From the NCBI GenBank assembly GCA_023134875.1, contig JAGLUH010000280.1, positions 1 to 11,478 on the forward strand: a stretch of DNA of 11,478 bases. The letters run 5' to 3'. The notes beneath the pieces are model-generated. The model had not been told where the DNA came from. It searched no databases and saw only the letters and a list, made by a program, of their open reading frames with translations. This document shows positions 5,890 through 11,478 of the stretch, one piece after another; positions within the stretch are counted from its first letter, which is position 1, and each line of letters opens with the position of its first letter. This DNA comes from Candidatus Zixiibacteriota bacterium. Its GTDB lineage: Bacteria > Zixibacteria > MSB-5A5 > CAIYYT01. Both the position numbers and the translations under genes were made by a program.

Positions 5890-7848
5890 ATGATGAGTAA
5901 CTTGCTAGACAGTATCGATTCCCCTATTGACTTAAAAAAGCTGCCGGTAGAGTTACTGCCGCAACTGGCGACGGAGATTCGTGAGTTCCTGATCAGCACC
6001 CTGTCGCATACCGGTGGACATCTGGGCGGCAACTTGGGTGTGGTGGAGTTGTCGCTGGCGTTGCATTATGTCTTTGACAGCCCGACCGACAAGATCGTCT
6101 GGGATGTGGCGCATCAATGTTATGTTCACAAGATGTTGACCGGTCGCCGCAAGGAGATGCCGACCATCAGGCAGTATCAGGGTCTCTCCGGTTTCACCAG
6201 GACCACTGAGTCGGAACATGATTCCTATGGTGCCGGACATGCCTCCACCTCGATTTCCGCTTCATACGGCCTTACCGTTGGTCGCGATCTTGCCGGTGAG
6301 GATCATCAGGTAGTAGCGGTGATCGGCGACGGCGCGATGACCGGCGGCATGGCCTATGAGGGTCTGAATAACCTGGGCAGTTCACAGCGCAACATGATCG
6401 TCATTCTCAACGACAACTCAATGTCGATATCTCCCAGTGTCGGCGCGATACATGAGTACCTCGCCGGTTTGCTGACTGATCAGACCTACAACAAAATGAA
6501 GAGTTTGATTTGGGATCTGGCGGGCAAAGTAAAGGGTGGTTCGCAGTTTCGGGATGCCGTCAGTCGGGTTGATCAGTCGATCAAGAATGTCCTGGTGCCG
6601 GGGGTATTTTTTGAGAAGCTGGGCATAAGGTATTTTGGCCCGATAGACGGGCATGACATTTCCGGCTTGATTCGTATTTTGAGTCAACTGAAGTCACTCT
6701 CCGGGCCGAGGTTGCTGCATATCCGCACGGTGAAAGGCAAAGGTTATCGGCCTGCCGAGGAAGATGACTGTCGCCTGCATGGTATCGGCAGCTTCGACAA
6801 AATTACCGGCAAGCCGGCCAGTTCGGGTGCAATCGCCTACACCAGGGCATTCGGGGAGACACTTGTTGACCTGGCGCAGCAGGATGACAAAATAGTGGCG
6901 GTGACGGCGGCGATGCGCAACGGAACCGGACTGGATAAGTTTGCGCGAACACTGCCCGATCGTTTCTTTGATGTCGGCATCGCCGAACAGCATGCCGCAG
7001 TTTTTGCCGGCGGGCTGGCGTGCAAAGGCAGGAAGCCGGTTCTGGCGGTGTACTCGACGTTTCTGCAAAGAGCCTTCGATCCGATCATCCACGACCTGGC
7101 CCTGCAGAGACTCGGAGTTTTGCTGGCGATTGATCGTGCCGGCCTGGTGGGCGATGACGGGCCCACTCATCACGGTTGCTTTGATATCAGTTACCTGCGC
7201 CCGGTTCCCAACCTGCAAATCTGTGCCCCGCGGGATGGTACCGAGCTAACGCAACTACTCCGGCTGGCGCTGGCGAATCTGACCGGCCTAACCGCCATTC
7301 GTTTTCCCCGTGCCGATATTCCCGAGGGTAAGTTGCAGGAACGCGACGATTTGGCTTGGGGCAGTTGGGAATACCTCCGGGAGGGTAGGGATGGCGCTAT
7401 CCTTGGGGTTGGTTCGATGGTCGACAGTTCCTTGAAGGCTGCGACTCTGCTTGCCGAGAAGGGTGTTGATGTCGCCGTAATCAATTGCCGCTTTATCAAA
7501 CCCTTTGATCAGGCTATGCTTGTCGATATCGTGGACAAACATATGAAGCTCATTACGGTGGAAGAGGGGTCATTGATCGGCGGCTTTGGTTCCGGTATAA
7601 ACGATTGGCTCGCCGATACCGGCAGAAGCAATATCAGGCTGCATCGCCTCGGTATTCCTGATCAATTCGTTGAGCATGGTCACCGCGATATCCTGCTGAA
7701 ATTGATCTCACTACATCCGGAAGGAATCGCCGACGCCGTGGAGGGTTTTCTCGCCGCCGAAGGAAAACGTTCCCTTACTATCAAGAAGAGCGGCACTTCC
7801 CGCCTGCGCAGTGATGTGATCAAGATGACAGCCAGGGGTCGTAAGTAG
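5890..7848 (+). CDS. dxs: 1-deoxy-D-xylulose-5-phosphate synthase
   Basis: Thiamin-diphosphate enzyme that joins pyruvate and glyceraldehyde 3-phosphate to make deoxyxylulose phosphate, the entry step of the MEP isoprenoid pathway. It has 652 residues. Seen: TGGHLGGNLGVVELSLALHY (41-60, with H44), GAGHASTSIS (114-123), the ThDP-binding motif from GDGAM (146-150) to NDN (174-176), GPIDGHD (250-256), VKGKGY (281-286), AEQHAA (365-370) with catalytic E366, YSTFLQRAFD (388-397) with Y388 and R394, and GDDGPTHHG (421-429) with D423 and H427. These agree with E. coli E370, Y392, R398, D427 and H431. The last about 27 residues form a basic tail beyond the usual end. Two ATG codons (5890, 5893) are possible starts; only a weak AGAG precedes them. 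It follows ispA by 24 bases. Confidence 0.98.
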   Translation: MMSNLLDSIDSPIDLKKLPVELLPQLATEIREFLISTLSHTGGHLGGNLGVVELSLALHYVFDSPTDKIVWDVAHQCYVHKMLTGRRKEMPTIRQYQGLSGFTRTTESEHDSYGAGHASTSISASYGLTVGRDLAGEDHQVVAVIGDGAMTGGMAYEGLNNLGSSQRNMIVILNDNSMSISPSVGAIHEYLAGLLTDQTYNKMKSLIWDLAGKVKGGSQFRDAVSRVDQSIKNVLVPGVFFEKLGIRYFGPIDGHDISGLIRILSQLKSLSGPRLLHIRTVKGKGYRPAEEDDCRLHGIGSFDKITGKPASSGAIAYTRAFGETLVDLAQQDDKIVAVTAAMRNGTGLDKFARTLPDRFFDVGIAEQHAAVFAGGLACKGRKPVLAVYSTFLQRAFDPIIHDLALQRLGVLLAIDRAGLVGDDGPTHHGCFDISYLRPVPNLQICAPRDGTELTQLLRLALANLTGLTAIRFPRADIPEGKLQERDDLAWGSWEYLREGRDGAILGVGSMVDSSLKAATLLAEKGVDVAVINCRFIKPFDQAMLVDIVDKHMKLITVEEGSLIGGFGSGINDWLADTGRSNIRLHRLGIPDQFVEHGHRDILLKLISLHPEGIADAVEGFLAAEGKRSLTIKKSGTSRLRSDVIKMTARGRK

Positions 7849-8717
7849 TGCGCTTTGGAATAACCGCCAATCTCAAGCGTCCCGACGCCGAGAATGTCAC
7901 CAATACCGTGATCCGATGGATCGACGCCAACGGGCATGATTACCGTGTCTGCCAGGAGTTGCGTGGTCTTGATGTTGCCGCTGAGAAGGTCGTTGATCGC
8001 CATCAGTTGCCCCGCTTTTCCGACTATGTTATTTCGCTGGGCGGCGACGGCACGCTGCTGGGAACGGCGCGGCTGGTCGGCGATTCGGGGATACCGATAC
8101 TGGGGATCAATCTGGGTTCGCTTGGCTTCCTTACCCAGGTGACATCTTCAGAGGCGGAGCGCAGCCTTGATCTGATCGCGGCGGGAGAGCACCGAATCGA
8201 GGAGAGAATGCTCCTCAAGACAAGCGTGCTCGGCACCAATGGCGTACCTGAAATGTATGCGCTCAACGAGGTGGTGATTGACCGCGGTGACGTAGCGCGT
8301 CTGATTGAACTCAATCTTCATGTGAACGAGGAATTCATTTGCACCTACCGGGCTGACGGCTTGATTGTTTCCACGCCCACTGGTTCAACGGCCTATAATG
8401 CGGCGGTCGGCGGCCCCATTCTGAACCCGATGATGCATGCCATTGTCATTGCGCCGATGGCGCCCCAGTCGCTGGCGGCGCGACCCCTTCTGTTCAGCGG
8501 CGATGATCGTGTCCTGGTCAAGGTCAGTTCCAGGCATAAGTCCGCCTTGCTGACCATCGACGGCCAGGTATCCGTACCGCTGGTCTCCGGTGATGAGGTC
8601 AGCGTACAGCAGGCCGCGCATACCTGCAAGCTGGTAACGCTGCCGCAACACTCGTTCTACGAAATCCTGCGCAACAAGCTCAACTGGGCGGTGTTGCCGC
8701 GAACCGACAACGATTAA
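7848..8717 (+). CDS. nadK: NAD kinase
   Basis: Phosphorylates NAD to NADP, the only route to NADP in most bacteria. The 289-residue protein has the family motifs in order: LGGDGTLL (64-71) with catalytic D67, PILGINLGSLGFLT (83-96), ALNEVVIDRG (138-147), the NAD-binding loop RADGLIVSTPTGSTAYNAA (168-186), GGPILNP (188-194) and IDGQ (237-240). The loop usually read as PHSL is PQSLAARP here (206-213), a mild departure. The start is GTG at 7848, whose G is the last base of the dxs TAG stop. AGGGG at 7834-7838 lies nine bases before it. This one-base overlap points to coupled translation with dxs. It is the last gene of the run. Confidence 0.97.
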   Translation: MRFGITANLKRPDAENVTNTVIRWIDANGHDYRVCQELRGLDVAAEKVVDRHQLPRFSDYVISLGGDGTLLGTARLVGDSGIPILGINLGSLGFLTQVTSSEAERSLDLIAAGEHRIEERMLLKTSVLGTNGVPEMYALNEVVIDRGDVARLIELNLHVNEEFICTYRADGLIVSTPTGSTAYNAAVGGPILNPMMHAIVIAPMAPQSLAARPLLFSGDDRVLVKVSSRHKSALLTIDGQVSVPLVSGDEVSVQQAAHTCKLVTLPQHSFYEILRNKLNWAVLPRTDND

Positions 8718-8743
8718 TTCGACAATTCCAAATGATTCTCATC

Positions 8744-8805
8744 TTTGTGGGCGAGCAAGGCTTTGCCTGCCCCCAAAACCGTGTCGTTGCGAGGAATCCG
8801 GCAAC
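8744..8805. repeat. REP-like palindromic intergenic element
   Basis: A hairpin at 8744-8777 pairs TTTG/CAAA, GGGC/GCCC and AGGC/GCCT around a TTT loop, with one mismatch and a 5-base bulge (GAGCA). A second, smaller inverted repeat follows: GTTGC (8786-8790) with GCAAC (8801-8805). No T-run follows on either strand, so it is not a clear terminator. Stacked GC-rich palindromes after a gene resemble dispersed REP elements, but only this one copy is in the window, so calling it a repeat family is inference. Confidence 0.35.
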
Positions 8806-8853
8806 CGCAAGAAAGACCTTGCCACCGAACATACTGTCTCGTAATTTCTCCCC

Positions 8854-8864
8854 AGGAAGGAGGG
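8854..8864 (+). promoter_or_regulatory. Strong ribosome binding site deciding the DUF6765 gene start
   Basis: AGGAAGGAGGG contains the full anti-16S core GGAGG (8859-8863), seven bases before the ATG at 8871. It is the strongest Shine-Dalgarno sequence in the window and fixes the start against an in-frame ATG at 8745 that lies within the palindromic element. Confidence 0.85.
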
Positions 8865-8870
8865 AATCAC

Positions 8871-9683
8871 ATGCAGAAGGATGTTCATTTCTATTTGACC
8901 TATGCTCTCGCTATGAAGATCGGTCTGTCCGTCAATGATGCCGAGACAATCGCCTGGGCGAATCAGTATACCGACGATCTGACTGAAGCTGACCTGTACG
9001 GAATCCAGACCCAGGCGGCTATCCTGGGAAACTGGGAAGATACGCAGGTGCAACTGTCGGTTCTGATACCGTTTCATTTTATTCCCGGTTCCGACCACGA
9101 TCATCCCTGGATGACTACTCGCAACAATGCGCGCGCGCGCAAACTGGTATACAGAGCTTCACAGAAGGGTGACCTGATTCAACTGGGGATTGCATTTCAC
9201 GCCCTGCAGGACACTTTCAGCCACGAGACCTTCTCCGGTTGGCGGGAGGATATCAATTCCTGCTTTCCCTGGTATTACTTGGAGAGCGCTCTGCCGAATG
9301 TGGGGCATGCGGAAATGCGGGTGCTTCCCGATGTTGTCAATTATATCTGGACTGATCCCAGGAATGGCAGGCGGATCGACAACCGGAAACGAACGATGAG
9401 CGCCGCCCGGGTAACCTACAATTTCCTGGCGAAGTTATTCAACCCGGATATCGATCCTGCTGTCTGGCAGACCCTGAAGGGAGAGTTGTGGCAGGTTTTC
9501 CGGCTCGATTCCTATGACAAGAGAATCGACAATCTTTGCATCATCTCCGGCAATGATCGGGTTGACTTCAAAGAGGTCAATGCGAGGTTGGAGAAGGAAC
9601 GCAAGGTTGATTTCGTCAAGGCGGCGAGTAATCACCTCGCCGAGGCGATGAAACTGTTTAACGATCTTCCCTGGACGACGTAG
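8871..9683 (+). CDS. DUF6765-family protein, predicted metal-dependent
   Basis: A 270-residue protein that I recognise as DUF6765-like, a family of unknown function. The start is set by the strong GGAGG. No signal peptide or membrane segment is visible, so it appears cytoplasmic. The family-type N-terminus is VHFYLTYALAMKIGLS (5-20), then ANQYTDD (30-36), the loop PFHFIPGSDHDHP (67-79), GIAFHALQDTFSHETFSGW (107-125) and NVGHAEMRVLPD (143-154). Conserved-looking H6, D35/D36, H69, H76, H78, H110, D114, H118, H146 and D154 could bind metal. The HxxxDxxxH pattern in a helical protein recalls zinc-dependent phospholipase C and S1/P1 nuclease folds, which is an analogy, not a demonstrated relation. 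The C-terminal third is charged and helical. It lies 153 bases after nadK and is convergent with the next gene, so it is probably transcribed separately. Confidence 0.75.
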   Translation: MQKDVHFYLTYALAMKIGLSVNDAETIAWANQYTDDLTEADLYGIQTQAAILGNWEDTQVQLSVLIPFHFIPGSDHDHPWMTTRNNARARKLVYRASQKGDLIQLGIAFHALQDTFSHETFSGWREDINSCFPWYYLESALPNVGHAEMRVLPDVVNYIWTDPRNGRRIDNRKRTMSAARVTYNFLAKLFNPDIDPAVWQTLKGELWQVFRLDSYDKRIDNLCIISGNDRVDFKEVNARLEKERKVDFVKAASNHLAEAMKLFNDLPWTT

Positions 9684-9710
9684 CCGGTAAGATTAAATTT
9701 AAGCGCAACC

Positions 9711-9751
9711 TGTAGATCACAGCCTCTCTTGGGGCGTGACGCCTCTACTAC
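9711..9751. repeat. 40-base inverted-repeat element, copy A
   Basis: This block matches 11271-11309 closely: TGTAG, TCAC, CTTGGGGCGTGAC, CCTCT and CTAC are shared in order, with a few substitutions and a 2-base length difference. It contains the pairing TCAC (9717-9720) with GTGA (9736-9739) and TGTA with the closing CTAC, so it can fold. It lies at the 3' end of the beta-helix gene, and its final CTAC includes the complement of that gene's TAG stop (9748-9750). No T-run follows on the minus strand, so it is not an obvious terminator. Confidence 0.7.
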
Positions 9752-11115
9752 GGGCACCCCGCACACGGTTCGGGCCCACCGGCGAAGATATAGTCGATCA
9801 AGTAAACCACATCAGCGATATTCACCATGCTGTTGCAGTCGACATCGCCTGCCAGAAGTGGGTCAGGAGGAGGCCCGCCGCTGAAGATGTAGTTGATCAG
9901 GTAAACAACGTCGGCGATGTTTACCATGCCATCGCCATCAGCATCGCCACAAATAAAGATACAACCAATGCCTAGGGCACCAATTAGCGACGCGCAGTCG
10001 TTATTAGCGGGCGCGCATGGGGATGTTTCTCTAATGAACCAGTTGGCCGAGGTTGTATCGCAGAACTGAGGATCAAGCGAGAAGTTGCCATTGGTTCCAA
10101 GCTGGTCAGCAAAGGAACTCACCCAGTCACCGAGAAGATTTCCGTAAATGTCGCAACACGCAAAGACTGATCCTTCGATCATTTCAGAGTCACAGAAAAC
10201 TGACACATCATGATTGAAAGCGATGAGGCAACTGTCAAAGCTAGCATACGGATGCTCCAATGCGTATATCCCTCTGGAGTTATTGGCAAATGTACAACTG
10301 GTAAATTGGGGGGAATTGGCCGTAAAGGTGACCACCCCTCCTTGCTCACAGTGGTTGCTGGCAAATAGACAATTGCGGATGATCGTTGGCCACCAAGTCA
10401 GGTCTGAGTAGATAGCAGCGCCACTTTGATCAGCCACATTGTCGACAAACAGGCAGTTTATCAACGTTAGAGTTCCGTAGGGTCCGCAGTAGAAAGCGCC
10501 ACCGTTTTGAGGAGCATAGTTTCCTATAAAGCTACAGTCGATAAAGGTTGGTGACGAGTGGTTGCAGTAAATCCCACCGCCATCCTCAAAACTGTAGTTA
10601 TCGGTTATGATACAATCAGTAATTATGGGTGATGCAGCAAACACGAATATCCCGAAACCTCTTCCGTGCTGAATAGTCAAGCCTTCAAGTCTTGTGGTTG
10701 AATCAACATACCCAAAGTGCATACCGGCCGAAAGATATTCCGCGTCTACTATGGTTACCTCGGGGCCCTGAACAGATCTTATTACGACAGGCGTATATAC
10801 GATCTGTACGATGCGGTTTCCCTCCCCAGTATAAACGCCCTCTGCAAGCAGTATCGTGTCGCCAGGGCTGCATGAATCATAGGCCGCTTGAATAGTGGGT
10901 GCATCACCAGAACCGTCTGGATACACGTGCCACACATGCCTTGACTTGCGAAGATCACCTGTGCAATTACTTCCGATCGTTGAAACCGCAGCACTACCCT
11001 CGGCGCCGTTAATCCCCGCCTGTATCGTCGGTTGTTCACTCGGTACGTGGATTACAGTGGCAAAGCTTATTTGCGCTGCAACCACCACCAGCAAAAGACA
11101 AACAAGCTTTCTCAT
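9748..11115 (-). CDS. Secreted right-handed beta-helix protein with dockerin-like tail
   Basis: A 455-residue exported protein of unknown function. The chosen ATG (11113-11115) begins a clear signal peptide, MRKLVCLLLVVVAAQISFA, and is preceded by GGGGGA at 11121-11126; an in-frame ATG at 11172 would add 19 residues before it and leave almost no leader after the promoter. Residues 24-33 carry VPSEQPTIQA and 63-77 a second such motif, HVYPDGSGDAPTIQA, followed by GDTILLAEGVY (85-95), the usual opening of these beta-helix domains. About 100-320 hold coils of roughly 22-27 residues with recurring motifs such as ITDCIITDN, GGGIYC, FIDCSFIGN, GGAFYC and LINCLFVDN. The end of the helix domain is LDPQFCD and SPCAPANNDC. 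A doubled dockerin-like domain covers 389-448 with calcium loops D391-D402 and D424-D435. Such helices often bind or cleave polysaccharides, but no lyase active site is recognisable. Confidence 0.9.
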   Translation of the reverse strand: MRKLVCLLLVVVAAQISFATVIHVPSEQPTIQAGINGAEGSAAVSTIGSNCTGDLRKSRHVWHVYPDGSGDAPTIQAAYDSCSPGDTILLAEGVYTGEGNRIVQIVYTPVVIRSVQGPEVTIVDAEYLSAGMHFGYVDSTTRLEGLTIQHGRGFGIFVFAASPIITDCIITDNYSFEDGGGIYCNHSSPTFIDCSFIGNYAPQNGGAFYCGPYGTLTLINCLFVDNVADQSGAAIYSDLTWWPTIIRNCLFASNHCEQGGVVTFTANSPQFTSCTFANNSRGIYALEHPYASFDSCLIAFNHDVSVFCDSEMIEGSVFACCDIYGNLLGDWVSSFADQLGTNGNFSLDPQFCDTTSANWFIRETSPCAPANNDCASLIGALGIGCIFICGDADGDGMVNIADVVYLINYIFSGGPPPDPLLAGDVDCNSMVNIADVVYLIDYIFAGGPEPCAGCP

Positions 11116-11185
11116 ATCTATCCCCCGGCAAGAAGAAAAATTCTCAATCAGACACCCTCCGCTGTCAGGCAAAGTTGGATACTTC

Positions 11186-11213
11186 AGTATACAAAGTTTT
11201 TCCCTATTGTCAA
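11186..11213 (-). promoter_or_regulatory. Sigma-70-type promoter of the beta-helix gene
   Basis: On the minus strand a perfect -35 box TTGACA (complement of 11208-11213) is followed after 16 bases by TATACT (complement of 11186-11191), which differs from TATAAT at one position. Transcription would start near 11179, about 64 bases before the ATG at 11115. A short 4-bp inverted repeat (ATAC/GTAT) overlaps the -10 box, too small to call an operator. This is the best promoter I see in the window. Confidence 0.75.
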
Positions 11214-11270
11214 TACGTAATACTGGCTACCGCACCCCTTGGACTGTGAGCGATTTGCCCACCCCAGTGT

Positions 11271-11310
11271 TGTAGGTCACGACCTCTTGGGGCGTGACAC
11301 CTCTGCTACA
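11271..11310. repeat. 40-base inverted-repeat element, copy B
   Basis: The ends TGTAG (11271-11275) and CTACA (11306-11310) are inverted repeats. Inside, GTCACG (11276-11281) pairs with CGTGAC (11293-11298), extended by CC with GG across one mismatch; seven bases on the right are unpaired. It lies immediately downstream of the stop codon of the partial minus-strand dockerin gene, matching the placement of copy A after the beta-helix gene. The two copies are in the same orientation, about 1.56 kb apart. Confidence 0.7.
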
Positions 11311-11312
11311 GC

Positions 11313-11477
11313 CTACGGACATCCCGCGCACGGTTCGGGCCCGTCGCCGAAGATAAAGTTTATCAGATAAACCACATCGGCGATATTGACCAGCGCGTTG
11401 CAGTCGACATCACCAGCCAGAAGCGGGTCAGGGGGTGGCCCGCCGCCAAAAACGTAATCGATCAGATAGACAACGTC
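11313..11477 (-). CDS. Dockerin-tailed protein, C-terminal fragment (5' end outside window)
   Basis: The minus strand is open from the window edge to a TAG at 11313-11315, giving 54 residues that form the end of a doubled dockerin-like domain: DVVYLIDYVFGGGPPPDP, then the second calcium loop in GDVDCNALVNIADVVYLINF and the ending GPEPCAGCP. The last residues, PEPCAGCP, are identical to the end of the beta-helix protein at 9748-11115, and most other positions agree, so the two genes are tandem paralogues at least at their 3' ends. It has no start codon in the window and is easy to miss. The N-terminal domain and hence the function cannot be seen. Confidence 0.9.
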   Translation of the reverse strand, partial: DVVYLIDYVFGGGPPPDPLLAGDVDCNALVNIADVVYLINFIFGDGPEPCAGCP

Positions 11478-11478
11478 G

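Noticed and set aside
8745..8870. Extended start of the DUF6765 gene at 8745
   Set aside because: The added 42 residues would be encoded by the palindromic element and the Shine-Dalgarno region; ATG 8871 has an excellent ribosome site and begins at the family-type N-terminus.
11116..11172. Extended start of the beta-helix gene at 11172
   Set aside because: It would place 19 residues before a good signal peptide and leave only about seven bases after the predicted transcription start.
9711..11310. CRISPR array or insertion-sequence ends
   Set aside because: Only two copies of the element exist, about 1.56 kb apart and separated by a complete gene; there are no regular spacers, no transposase and no target-site duplication.
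1..11478. tRNA, rRNA or a known riboswitch, and a defence or mobile system
   Set aside because: I saw no tRNA cloverleaf, no conserved rRNA segment, no recognisable riboswitch core such as a THI box before dxs, and no integrase, transposase, nuclease-helicase or toxin-antitoxin genes.

Overview
The window reads as chromosomal DNA of an uncultured Gram-negative bacterium. The best guess is candidate phylum Zixibacteria or a related lineage of the FCB group. This is an inference from secreted proteins that end in a doubled dockerin-like tail with the signature DVVYLINYIF followed by GGPxP, from DUF6765 and right-handed beta-helix proteins beside them, and from moderate G+C. No taxonomic marker gene is present to settle it.

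Layout: (1) positions 3-701, the 3' end of a sensor histidine kinase cut by the window edge. (2) 787-3012, a secreted M14 zinc carboxypeptidase with a nested beta-sandwich region and a dockerin tail. (3) 3013-3453, a 441-base gap with no credible gene but several inverted repeats, two of which look like terminators for the minus strand. (4) 3454-8717, a housekeeping run of five plus-strand genes: xseA, xseB, ispA, dxs, nadK. Junctions are tight from xseB onward: xseB/ispA overlap by 8 bases, dxs follows ispA after 24 bases, and dxs/nadK share one base. (5) 8871-9683, a DUF6765-type predicted metal-dependent protein with a strong Shine-Dalgarno sequence, preceded by a REP-like hairpin. (6) 9748-11115 on the minus strand, a secreted right-handed beta-helix protein with a dockerin tail and a clear sigma-70-type promoter. 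(7) 11313-11477 on the minus strand, the C-terminal tail of a second, paralogous dockerin protein cut by the window end.

How the genes fit together: dxs (first step of the MEP pathway) and ispA (farnesyl diphosphate synthesis) bracket isoprenoid supply; nadK makes the NADP needed by reductive biosynthesis, including the next MEP enzyme; xseA and xseB encode the two subunits of exonuclease VII. This order is a familiar bacterial cluster, here in a shortened form without the tlyA that often lies between dxs and nadK. The flanking genes belong to a different theme, secreted proteins sharing a dockerin-like C-terminus, of which the window holds three.

I found no clear new defence, mobile or biosynthetic system. 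The most unusual signals are a roughly 40-base inverted-repeat element found just 3' of both minus-strand dockerin genes, the minus-strand terminator-like hairpins in the 3013-3453 gap, and the mosaic N-terminus of the beta-helix protein.
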